Shown in pieces: positions 10,657-20,222 of a DNA stretch of 64,000 bases. Both the position numbers and the translations under genes were made by a program. Origin of the DNA: Peronospora farinosa (Eukaryota; Oomycota; Peronosporomycetes; Peronosporales; Peronosporaceae); the NCBI GenBank assembly GCA_947646735.1, contig CANTFK010000412.1, forward strand, positions 62,001-126,000, read 5' to 3'. The stretch's first letter is position 1. Each line of letters begins with the position of its first letter. The notes below the pieces were generated by a model that saw only the letters and a list, made by a program, of their open reading frames with translations, ran no database searches and had not been told where the DNA came from.

Positions 10657-12051
10657 TCAGTACGATCCAGCCACCTTCGAGTGCGTCATGCACATACCTT
10701 GACGCTGCGACCACTTTTTGCAGCCAGCCACACAGCATTTCGTGCCACCACCATGTTTGCGGCACAAACGCTTCAAGTGAGCCTTCTTCTCGCATCCTTC
10801 TACGATGCATGGACGCCCACCACCGTGCAATTTGCATCGACCATGACTCTGTGATGCACGAGTACAGCCACTCTCCTGGCATCGTGATCCACCGCCGTGA
10901 CGGATACACAGCCCGCGACTCTGAACGCTCTTCGTGCATCCTGGACTTGAACAGCGCTTCGATCCGCCGTGCCGTTTACACCGATTAAAGGCTCGAGCTT
11001 GACTCGTGCAGCCTTCTACACAGCACAACTTGCGTTTGTCTGGTGAAAACTTGGGCTCGTGAGTGGTAGCCATTTCCGTAAAAGGTTCTCTTAGCCCACC
11101 TTCTCGCTTAGGTCTTCCAAGCGGGGCAACCACGGGTGAATAATCGGGAGGGGTGCTGCCGACACTAGATTGAGTTGCATAACTGTCGATCGAAAGTGTT
11201 CGCATTGTCCGTGACGAGTTGTACGGCTCAGTAGGAGCCATTGACGAGCGAAACATACTCGACGACATATCGTGCGTCATGTTGCTGTCAAAATTCCCGT
11301 GCTGATCTTCGAATCCGGGTGGTAGCAGCAACTGTTGCTGTTGCTGTTGCTCCAGCGACCCAAAACTTGTTGGTAGTGTCGGCATTGGAGTGTGTGCACT
11401 ATGAAGAGCTGGAATGCCTACAGCGAAGCATGAACACATATGAATTAGATTTGCATGTACAAAGTATCGCCACCTCTCTTACGCCTCGACTTGACGTCAT
11501 ATTTACCTTCAGGAAAGTAGTCCATCGATGTCGCAACTACCTGGGGCATTGACATTGGCGTTGACGGAAAAGATACTGGGCGTAGATAGTAACTGGCCGA
11601 ATCTGCTGGGATGTCCGAGTACTGCGAATTGAGCTGCATCCCCAGTTGTCCACCGAACTGTTGTTGAGGTGGTGGTTGTAGTTCTTGCTGGTGGGACAGA
11701 GGTGATAGTAGCGATGGCAGACTTTGTGGCAGCGTGGCAGCATTGTAAGCCACCTTGAGACGAATAGAAGGACGGAAATTCCGTTGCCTCTTGCAGTTGT
11801 GGCATACTCAGCGAGCTCAGAGACTGGAACGTCATGCCGCCACCCCCTTCGATGCCAATCGTGCTCGGAACCTCTATCTTCAGTGACGAGGCCAATCGCT
11901 GTGGCTTCAACACGTGACAATCGCCATATTGGTCTGCATCGAGCGGGGTCTCTTGTTCTTTTTCTTCTTCGTCATCGAAGTGATACCAGGGCTGCAATTG
12001 TAGCGGATATGTGAGCTGTTGGCAGGAGCGTGGCTTGTTTGTCAACTCCAT
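10657..12051 (-). CDS. WRKY19-like protein with five tandem C/H zinc fingers
   Basis: Two exons (12051-11507 and 11417-10657) flank an 89-bp intron (GTAAAT to CTGTAG). The C-terminus holds five repeats of about 24 residues of the form CxxxGC-x6-9-C-x2-HGGG (first CCVEGCTSQARAFNRCKRHG, last CCVAGCKKWSQRQGMCMTHS). This is the arrangement annotated as WRKY transcription factor 19-like zinc finger in oomycetes, although no WRKYGQK motif is visible. The N-terminal half is rich in Gln, Pro and Ser, with a poly-Gln run encoded near 11340, as expected of a transcription regulator. Exon 1 starts ATG at 12051 but must skip one base near 11755 (CAAGGTGGC) to enter the frame that splices correctly. This is a likely sequence error, and correcting it gives about 434 residues. 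Nuclear nucleic-acid binding is inferred from the fingers. Confidence 0.8.
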
Positions 12052-12143
12052 ACTGGACGCGAAACCAGTGGCACAAGACGCGCTTTTCCCAGATTTCGAC
12101 GTCGAGAACTAGATTAAAACGAGGGGGGAATTCTACCATTGTT

Positions 12144-12236
12144 CTTGTCGCTCAAGCACCTTTCTCATAAAAATGTTGTCGCTCAAGCACCTTTCTCATA
12201 AAAATGTTGTCGCTCAAGCACCTTTCTCATAAAACT
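12144..12236. repeat. 31-bp unit repeated three times upstream of WRKY19-like gene
   Basis: The unit GTTGTCGCTCAAGCACCTTT followed by CTCATAAAAAT occurs at 12144-12174, 12175-12205 and 12206-12236 with one or two changes. It begins 93 bp upstream of the minus-strand ATG at 12051 and lies just past the 3-prime end of the phosphotransferase gene, so it sits in the presumed promoter of the zinc-finger gene. Confidence 0.92.
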
Positions 12237-12302
12237 GTTGACCACAAAAAGAGAATAATCGGTCAAATTGACAATTTCGGAGCGATGTATCGAGATTTGA
12301 CA

Positions 12303-13809
12303 TCAGTTACGATGGCTTCGCTGGTTGCTACTGGCGTTGTTCGGGATCGTAAAAACCGAAACACCCAGTACGTTCTTAACCTCCCACACCACGGTGATGA
12401 CAATGTGCACGTAAGCAGCAAGGGAGAGGAAAAAGAACTCACGAACAATGAGCTCTTCGTTGATAGCGTCGTAGATACCTTCCAACATGCAAAACGCGCA
12501 GTGTCCAGCAACATAGAAGATCGGTACTAGCGTCTTGCGGAAGGGGTGGTACTCTTCCCCACACAAGTGAGCCAACATCAAGTGCAGCTGATCAGCAGGA
12601 ACATCACAACGATAACAAAGAATGAGAAAAGCTATTACGTCAAACTGTTGCCCTGCACGTACCACCAGCTTGCTGTTCAACAGTCCCAGCATCCATAAAA
12701 ACATTCGCGGGTGCGTCGAGAAAATGTCCGAGGGAGAGTACAAAGCCCACAACCCCGCTAGAGTGTTGAGAAAGATAAAAGGCAGAAGTCGCGTAAAAGC
12801 GACAAGAACCGAGTCTTGATTAAGGCGCACAGCTTGAAGTGTATTTCTCACACTGCCATCGCAAACAAAAACAGTTAGCCATCCTGTGAAGTTATGCAGT
12901 TACTACTGTAGTAGTGACAAAACGTACTTGACCAGAAGGGTACAGCATGAGGTGATTAGCATCGCAATCACGACCAGAGAGTTGTTTTGCACGCCTTCAA
13001 TCAGCTCCTGGTTCCAGAAATCGATACCAACGAATGACGTGAACAGCTTCAGTGCAATGCCAAGGAGAATGCCTTCCGTCGGTCCGTTAAAAGCTGGAAG
13101 CTCTAGCGACCCTACATAGTACCTGCTCAGCAGCAACAATACCCCCCATCAGCATCTTCCTCGCCTATCAAGCCAATCCCACAGCACATCACGCCTACAC
13201 CACTTACTCTTCCCACGTCGCAAAGATAAAGACAAAGTGACCACTCAGTACAAAGCCCAAAGTTTTCCACGTCGCTCCCATCTGCAGAATGCTTGCCATT
13301 GTCATGGTACCCACTGACACATTCAATGCATCGCACCCGTGATCAAACAGCAGCCCGAGCGGTGATGACGAATTGGTACGTCGCGCCTGTTTGCCGTCCA
13401 AATTGTCCAGCGTCTGATACGCGAACAACGCGGCCGCAGCGACTGCCATTGCCCACCAAGGGGCATCACCTTTTAGCAGAGGACATAGAAACACAAACAA
13501 CGTGTGGGTGCCGCCTACAAGTATTAATCCAATAAGAGTGATGAGGTTTGGGGCGAGCCACAGTGGCAGTAGCTCCACGAGGAAGTTGTTCATGGGCATC
13601 AGCACGTGTTTGTACACGGGCGAGTTATCGGTCCCATGATACTCGTACGTGCGAAGCTTCTCGGATCCTTCCTGCGACACGTACTTGCCAAAGTACATGG
13701 ATTTTCCATCCCCAATACTGCGGTGACGTACGCGTTGTTTAAGCGCATAAATCTGCGAAGTTTGGACAGTAGATGGGGACGACTCGGACGACAGTGTTTG
13801 TTTCGACAT
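12303..13809 (-). CDS. Choline/ethanolamine phosphotransferase (CDP-alcohol family)
   Basis: Three exons: 13809-13208, 13122-12928 and 12852-12303, with introns beginning GTAAGT and GTACGT, give 448 residues. The enzyme catalyses the last Kennedy-pathway step, joining CDP-choline or CDP-ethanolamine to diacylglycerol in ER/Golgi membranes. The family signature DGxxAR-x8-G-x3-D-x3-D is complete at residues about 138-160 (DGKQARRTNSSSPLG then LLFDHGCD), with all catalytic Asp residues. The exon 1-2 junction gives ATWEEYYVGSLELPAFNGPTEG-like sequence typical of CEPT1/EPT1. Several hydrophobic membrane segments follow, and the C-terminus GVSVFTI is also typical. ATG at 13809 is chosen because the upstream extension has only TTG. 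Choline versus ethanolamine preference cannot be told from sequence. Confidence 0.93.
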
Positions 13810-14230
13810 TTGGTACAAGATCTTGGGACTGCTAGAGCTTTGAGGAAAACAAAAGAGTGCATAAGATGGACAAGACGTAGGGCAATCAGATAAGCATTGA
13901 ACGGGGTTCGTACGATGAAGAGGGAGAGGAGTTTCACACAGACGACGGGATGGCTACAGTCAAAGAGGAGACAAATGGGAGGAATTGTCTGGAGGGTGAT
14001 TAACCTGAGATAAGTGATATAGTAGTATCCACTATTGGAATATCCGATCGATGCCATTGGTTGAAAAAAACGAGCGACGCTAGATGTACGCACAACATAA
14101 AATACCAGTCTGTTTGAAGGGTTAACGGTGTGTCCCACACCCACCAGCCACACCACGCACTTTGTCGCGTACAACGAAAACCTTCAAGATCACATACTCG
14201 AATATTCTGCTTTTATCACTTAATAACATC
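13810..14230. promoter_or_regulatory. Divergent intergenic region
   Basis: This is about 420 bp between the minus-strand phosphotransferase start and the plus-strand Ulp1-like start, so it must hold both promoters. No specific element was identified and no further gene is seen. Confidence 0.5.
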
Positions 14231-15097
14231 ATGCAGCTTCGAGCTCGAGTGTCTTCTAATAGAGGCTCATCCACAAGACCTTGCTCGGATTCTCCATCGT
14301 CTCTTCAACCACAATGTCCTTCTTCTTCTTCTTCTTCTTCTTTGTCTCCAAATCACGTGACGATTAAAAAACGTCGTCTTTCAAAACGTGAAGAAAACGA
14401 AGCAGAAGACGCCAAGAAATGGCGATTTCATCTCTTACACGCGGCATTTGGTCCCGAGGATCACGTAAACGACTCCAATTGGCTCACGGGTTCATTTATT
14501 GACTTGATGCTATGGAAATTTGCCACGTTGTACCCGAATTTGTTCTTTTTATCCACTGCTTTTTACCATTTACACCTTGAGACAACAAATGTCCTGTCGT
14601 CTCCATGGCGACGTCGACGACGTCGAATCCATCGATCCATACGAGATTATCAGATACGTGACGTCTTGGGACGTCTTGTGGATTACACGAGTGATGCACC
14701 ACTCGTGTTTATTGTGAACGTGGATCAGATCCATTGGAATTTGTTCCGGGTGCAGCTGAAACCAACTCCAGAGCTTCAATTGTTTGAACCAACTGGGAGA
14801 TTAGCATTACGATCGGGGATTACGTACCGATCTGTACCACGGATAGTGATCGAGTGGCTTAATGTGTGCTATCCACAGCATAAAGGATGGCTCGAAAGAA
14901 CAGTGAGTGCCATTACAAACAACCAACAAGTCAGTGGATTTGATTGTGGTGTAGCATGTTTACTGTATGCTGACAAGTGCGGACGCGGACAGAGTCGAGA
15001 TGAAATCAACGAGGAGATTGATCAACAAGTTATTACGTCTTTCCGAAAGCAGTTACAATTACAACGTCGCACAAGTGATGACGAGGTCGATGCGTGA
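14231..15097 (+). CDS. Ulp1/SENP-like cysteine protease (peptidase C48)
   Basis: A single-exon gene of 288 residues from ATG 14231. An earlier in-frame TTG exists at 14162, but the ATG is preferred. A serine-rich N-terminus with a basic KKRRLSKR-like patch, possibly a nuclear signal, precedes a C48 protease-like domain. Catalytic-type residues are visible: His in QIHWNLFRVQL, and Gln/Cys in NNQQVSGFDCGVACLLYA. The acidic residue of the triad, usually Asp, appears as Glu in LFEPTGRL. Family members remove SUMO or NEDD8-like modifiers. The short length and weak N-terminal domain leave open a transposon-derived C48 protease, though the neighbours are host genes. Confidence 0.78.
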   Translation: MQLRARVSSNRGSSTRPCSDSPSSLQPQCPSSSSSSSLSPNHVTIKKRRLSKREENEAEDAKKWRFHLLHAAFGPEDHVNDSNWLTGSFIDLMLWKFATLYPNLFFLSTAFYHLHLETTNVLSSPWRRRRRRIHRSIRDYQIRDVLGRLVDYTSDAPLVFIVNVDQIHWNLFRVQLKPTPELQLFEPTGRLALRSGITYRSVPRIVIEWLNVCYPQHKGWLERTVSAITNNQQVSGFDCGVACLLYADKCGRGQSRDEINEEIDQQVITSFRKQLQLQRRTSDDEVDA

Positions 15098-15388
15098 GGA
15101 ATGGTAAAGGTGAGCGTTAGCTAGTGCTAAGTTTGATGAAGGAAGTGATTTCCTGCTCTAAAGCTGATTTCATTGTGTGGAAAATATAGGCTGTCTGCAG
15201 AGACACTAGGTCGTTACGCTTGCTTCAGCTTGCTTCGATATTTAATACCAGTCGTTGGTTTATCTATAATGAAACGGCGCGTGAATCGAGTCGTGGCTGA
15301 TCCACATTTTGTACGTGTTCAGTCTGAGGGTGCAGTTTCTCCATAGTTGCAAAAGATTTGGATTGACAGCTTATGACATGCGGCACTT

Positions 15389-15600
15389 TTATCGATAAAC
15401 CAAAGCAAGTTTTTGGTTTCGAAGCTGTTTCAAAGCTTTATTTTTAGCGGGGCTGTTAGCTTTGCGTTTAACAGGCTTCTCACCACCGGCAGACGCTTTC
15501 ACGATAGACGTATGCGAGGTCCCAATATCGTTGATTGAGACGAACTGTGCATCACTTGCCCGTTTTTGGTTTCGACGACAGTTAAGAAAACGAGGTGGTA
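15389..15600 (-). CDS. Possible short basic coding exon, unrecognised
   Basis: On the minus strand an open frame without its own ATG ends at TAA 15389. It encodes a lysine-rich tail (GGEKPVKRKANSPAKNKALK) preceded by RNQKRASDAQFVSIND. The basic composition suggests a nuclear or nucleolar protein C-terminus. Upstream exons would have to overlap the Cdh1 promoter region. Evidence is composition only. Confidence 0.25.
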
Positions 15601-15714
15601 CCGTACTTGACCGGTCCGTACATCAGCGTGGTGGCTGGGCATCAAAGGCTTGGACCCGCCGGTAGTTGTGCGCCAGATTCGATTTCTCTGCGCAAACCCA
15701 ACGCAATATTTCGG

Positions 15715-17798
15715 ATGATCTGCATCGATAATACTTTCGAGATCAGCTCGTCCGTAGGTAGCACAGGAAACTTGGATCCCCTAGCCAGTCTCTGTAATAA
15801 CTCTACCTGCACCAGTCCGAGCAGGAAGAGAAGACTAAGCAGTAGTAGTCAGATCAGGATCAGGGGTCGAGATCCCATCGTTGTGCCAGGAACGACTGCT
15901 CAACCACTTCACCACCAGTACGAGTCGCGTTTGTCGGGAATCTCGGATGACAACGGATTCAGCTACGGCAAAGTTTTTCCTCATCGGACAGTCAAACGGT
16001 ATGCCATCTCTTGTTTCGGTTGTCGCGCGTCTTGGTCTAAACTATCTCACCTTGTTTGAAACAGATCCAAGAACATCTACAGCGATCGTTTTATCCCGTC
16101 ACGGCTCACCACAAAGCTAGATACTGGTTTTGGTCTTACAGCAGATTCACCGCGTCAATGCAGCAATCAAAACTACCATAAGGGTACAGGTCGACGTCAG
16201 GGTGGCTCCGGGTCAACTTCTGCACCTTCAGGCACTAGCTCCACGGTGAACGGCAGCCAAAAAGCCCAGGGAGCAAAGGATCGATCTTCATCACAGTACT
16301 CCATGATGCTGAAAAGAGAATTGTTCGGCATGCATTCACCAACGCGCACAGACTTTGGCGGTGGCCAATCTTCTGCTGCCTTGAGCGTGGCTAGTCATGA
16401 TACTATGAGTGCACTGTATGACCCGAGATCGTCTTCGTGCGTTCGCACTTATGACGGCAGTACGGCGTGCAGACGACCGAGCAGCACTTCATCCAGCAAT
16501 ATTTTACGGTTCAAAGCTCTCCGACGATCGCTATACGGCGACGTGAAAACAGCTATCCCTCATTCGGGACTGACTGACTCTACACATCAGTATTGTGGTG
16601 CAGGTTTGCATGATGGAGAAAATGGTCGTCGACGCATTGCATGCACGCCTTTTAAAGTGCTGGATGCGCCATCGCTGCAGGATGATTTCTACCTGAATCT
16701 CGTAGACTGGTCGACCACAAACATTGTGGCAACAGGATTGAGCTCTTGTGTGTATCTCTGGAGTGCCTGCACCAGTAAAGTCACGATGCTGTGTAATCTT
16801 GGGCCTAACGATTCTGTCACCTCTGTTAGCTGGAGCCAGCGGGTATGTCTGCTCCTCTTATCACGCGTGAGTGCTTTGTGTTTCACTCTAATCATCTTCT
16901 TCTTTTACTTCTTTCAAGGGCACACATCTAGCAGTGGGAACAAACCGCGGCGAAGTGCAGATTTGGGACGTCAGCGCTGCCAAAAAGATCCGTACCATGA
17001 CGTACGTGCTCGATGACTTTGCATTCGGCTGAACGTCGCTATCCAAATTGACGTTGTTGCCTTTGTTGCTTGAACAGCGGACATCTAGCTCGCGTTGGAA
17101 TATTAGGCTGGAATGGCCAGTCGTTGGCATCTGGAAGTCGGGACCGCACCATTCTAATGCGTGATCTACGAACGCAAGAGCCATTCCAGAACAAATTAGC
17201 AGGTCACAAGCAGGAGGTGTGCGGCCTGAAATGGTCCTTTGATGGTCGGCAGCTAGCGTCAGGAGGCAACGACAACAAACTGCTGATTTGGAATGCGCAA
17301 TCGATGTCCTCGGGTCTACACGGGGATGCCACGATGCCTTTGGCACGCTTTCACGAGCACTCAGCGGCTGTAAAAGCTATTGCGTGGTCGCCACACCAAC
17401 ACGGACTTTTGGCTTCCGGCGGTGGCACGGCCGACAGATGTATTCGCTTCTGGAACACACAGTCACTGACTGCATTGCCCTTCGTGGACACGGGTTCGCA
17501 GGTGTGTAACCTCATGTGGTCAAAGAATGCCAACGAGGTGGTGAGTACGCACGGCTACTCGCTGAACCAGATCATTGTCTGGAAGTATCCGACAATGACT
17601 AAGTTAGCCACGTTGACCGGGCACACGTTCCGCGTGCTTTACCTGGCCATGTCACCCGACGGCCAGACAATTGTTACAGGGGCAGGAGATAAAACTTTAC
17701 GATTCTGGAACGCCTTCCCGCATACAAACGCTCAACGTGGAAGTCGCTTTGGGACAGACCAGATGCTACCGTTAAACGTTGGCAATGAAATCCGATAA
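15715..17798 (+). CDS. CDH1: APC/C activator Cdh1/Fizzy-related, WD40
   Basis: Four exons: 15715-15998, 16065-16842, 16919-17001 and 17078-17798, with GT-AG introns of 66, 76 and 76 bp, give about 621 residues. The protein recruits substrates to the anaphase-promoting complex. The C-box DRFIPSR (16084-16104, residue about 102) lies at the start of exon 2. TPFKVLDAP marks entry to the propeller. WD40 blades follow ([22 protein letters not shown], then [13 protein letters not shown] and [15 protein letters not shown]). The protein ends in NEIR, so the C-terminal Ile-Arg tail that docks on APC3 is intact. The Cdh1 class is favoured over Cdc20 by the long N-terminus and overall match. ATG 15715 is the first in-frame start, and an upstream exon is possible. 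It is convergent with DDX47, 80 bp apart. Confidence 0.93.
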
Positions 17799-17878
17799 CG
17801 CTCAAGCTTACTACAGAAGACCCACATCTTGCAAAATGATGAGGACAATATCTAAACACTTTCTTTATTAGCCGTTCT

Positions 17879-19338
17879 CTAATTCCGCTTGCCTCTGCCG
17901 CCTCGGCCACCGCGTCCGCTACGTCCGCGACCTCCACCACCCCCCGACCTCCACTGCGACCCCCACCGCCGTGACCTCCTCTCTGTACACGACTTGCCGA
18001 TTTGTATCGCTTTTCACCCTCTTTCTCCTTCTCATCCTCGTTCTCATCACGCGAATAACGTCCGCGCTTAGGACCTGTACCATTTGCAGCCGCCTCCTTC
18101 ATCTCAATGGTAGCAATACGTTGCGCCTCATTGACTCGCTCCGACATGACCAACACTGTCTCCTCTTCGCAAGGATAAGTATCTAGCTTGGTGCCGAGCA
18201 GGTGTTCAATGCGCTGGTACAGTTCAACGTCATATTGAGTGACAAACGAGATGGCCACACCAGCTCGTCCAGCACGGGCCGTACGACCCACTCGATGAAT
18301 GTAGTCCTTGCCGTGCGTCGGAATGTCGTAGTTGATGACCACATCAACACTCGGAATATCCAGTCCACGGGATGCCACGTCCGTACATACCAGCACATTT
18401 CTTGCCTTGGCCTTGAATTTGTTCAGAGATCCAAGACGACTCGGTTGAGGCATCTGACCATGCAGACAAATAGCCTGAAAGCCCAAGTTACGCAACATGA
18501 GTGTCACCTTTTGCGTGCCATTGCATGTACTAGTAAAGATGAGCACGGATTGGCCTGCCACCTCATTCAGCACATAGGCCAAGTAGCAGTCCTTAAACTT
18601 TGCCGGGATAAAGAGGTAGTGCTGCTTGAGCGTCTCGGGCGTCGCGAACTTGTGCGTGATCTCCACCTTGACTGGATCTTTAAGCGACGCTCGTTGCAAC
18701 TTTCTCACCTTGGACGTCATGGTAGCACTAAACAGGTACGTATTCCGTTCGGTCGGCATAAGTTGCACAATCTGATTAATCTCTTCTTCAAAGTCCATAC
18801 TCAGCATCCGATCCGCTTCGTCAAGCACCAAGAATTTCACTGTGCGAAGACTAAAACCTTTTGTGTTCTCCAAGTGGTCCACAAGACGTCCAGGAGTCGC
18901 AATTACTACATGAGGTTTACGAGCAAGAGCCACCTGCTGCTGCATCATATCAATGCCACCAACAACACAGGCGCATTTTAGACCAATGGATGCACCCAAG
19001 GCTTCAAACTGTTCCCCAATCTGATAAGCCAATTCTCGTGTCGGAGCCAAGACCAATGCATACAAACGCTGTGGATTTTGTAGCAAACGTTGCAAGATTG
19101 GAATCACAAAAGCACCGGTCTTGCCGGACCCTGTTTCAGCCAATCCAATAATGTCTTTGCCTGCCAAACCATGAGGAATCGCTTCTTGCTGGATTTTACT
19201 CGGTGTTGACCACCCCACAGCTGTAATGGCTTCACAGATTGAAGAATCGACACCTAATTCTGCAAATGATTTCGAGCCACTAAAGCCATCGGTTTCTTCG
19301 TTCTTGTCATCATCAGTGGGAGCTGGAGACGTGGACAT
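17879..19338 (-). CDS. DDX47: DEAD-box ATP-dependent RNA helicase DDX47/Rrp3
   Basis: A single-exon gene from ATG 19338. It acts in 18S pre-rRNA processing in the nucleolus. Motifs in order: AETGSGKT (residues 67-74), APTREL, ATPGR, VLDEAD (DEAD 173-176), SAT (204-206), [16 protein letters not shown] and [11 protein letters not shown], with the DDX47-typical [11 protein letters not shown] and [14 protein letters not shown]. The C-terminal tail is acidic then Gly/Arg-rich. In the raw frame the RGG tail is lost at a run of six G (minus strand, 17940-17945). Adding one G restores [18 protein letters not shown] and a stop at 17879, giving about 486 residues. I treat this as a homopolymer error. 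Uncorrected, the frame runs on to 17674 over the Cdh1 end. Confidence 0.95.
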
Positions 19339-20222
19339 TATTAGGAACTTTTGTACCACCAGGTGAAGAATTGACTGGAGAGGAGACTCCGACGTTTTTA
19401 TTGGCTGGTATGAAATGACCTGTAAAATGTAGTATTATACTTGACAGGTAGTATACTTCAATATATATTTAAAAAGGTTTATTACTCGTTTCTGAAGGTA
19501 CTATTGTCAATTTTTGGCGACTTGGAGATGTACTTGGTGTATACACATGTATTCCTGTATACTATACACTGTCTAAAATACTAGAATGACGATCTGGTAG
19601 TCATAAAACCATGATTGCAAATCCTTAGACTTTATCCTTCATGTGAAATTGTTACTGATTCCGGTCCCAAGCGGCACCAGATGTTTTTAAAAACAAGTGA
19701 CGAGGCAATACTTAAGGTACATGTTGCTTGCGAACACACACATGTCTCATGGTATGACCTGTACGTATAGATCAGTCGCTACTTCTCGCAACCCATTGTA
19801 TCTTAAGATATGGACATGTTCTGTACAGGGGGCTGGCGTGCCGAGACAAGAAATAATCATTAACGAAACGCGTCTTCCTCTTGCATGATAATATGATTAC
19901 AATACCATCTGAGCTCTTTATTAAACTAAGCTGTATGGCCATACACCTTGACTTGATGCATCCGAGCTTTCCTGTCAGTATCTTTGTGTCTTTCTCTATA
20001 AAAAGACGAATCGTGCACCTGTACATCATCTGGCTCTCGTATGCTTCAGCTGATGCAATAGCCATGCAATCTACCGCAACGTACCCAACAGGTCACCAAA
20101 GTGAGCAAACAGACAATTTGTAGTCCTGGAATCATTCTGCCTTTTGCCTCGACACTACGCACTTGTTTAGCTTTAAAGTCGTATTGAAACGGTATCCGCA
20201 ATAGTTTGTACTCGTTTCTGTC
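19339..20222. promoter_or_regulatory. Divergent intergenic region, no gene seen
   Basis: This is about 880 bp between the DDX47 start (-) and transporter A (+). It must contain both promoters. No conserved element, RNA gene or protein-like frame was recognised. Confidence 0.45.

Noticed and set aside
13599..14174. Minus-strand ORF of 191 codons upstream of the phosphotransferase
   Set aside because: It overlaps exon 1 of the phosphotransferase in another frame and lacks motifs.
18202..18981. Long plus-strand ORF of 259 codons
   Set aside because: It is antisense to the DDX47 helicase core, whose motifs are all in order. It is a shadow frame.
17879..19338. DDX47 as a pseudogene because of its altered C-terminus
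   Set aside because: All helicase motifs are intact. One G in a homopolymer restores a normal RGG tail, so sequence error is the simpler reading.
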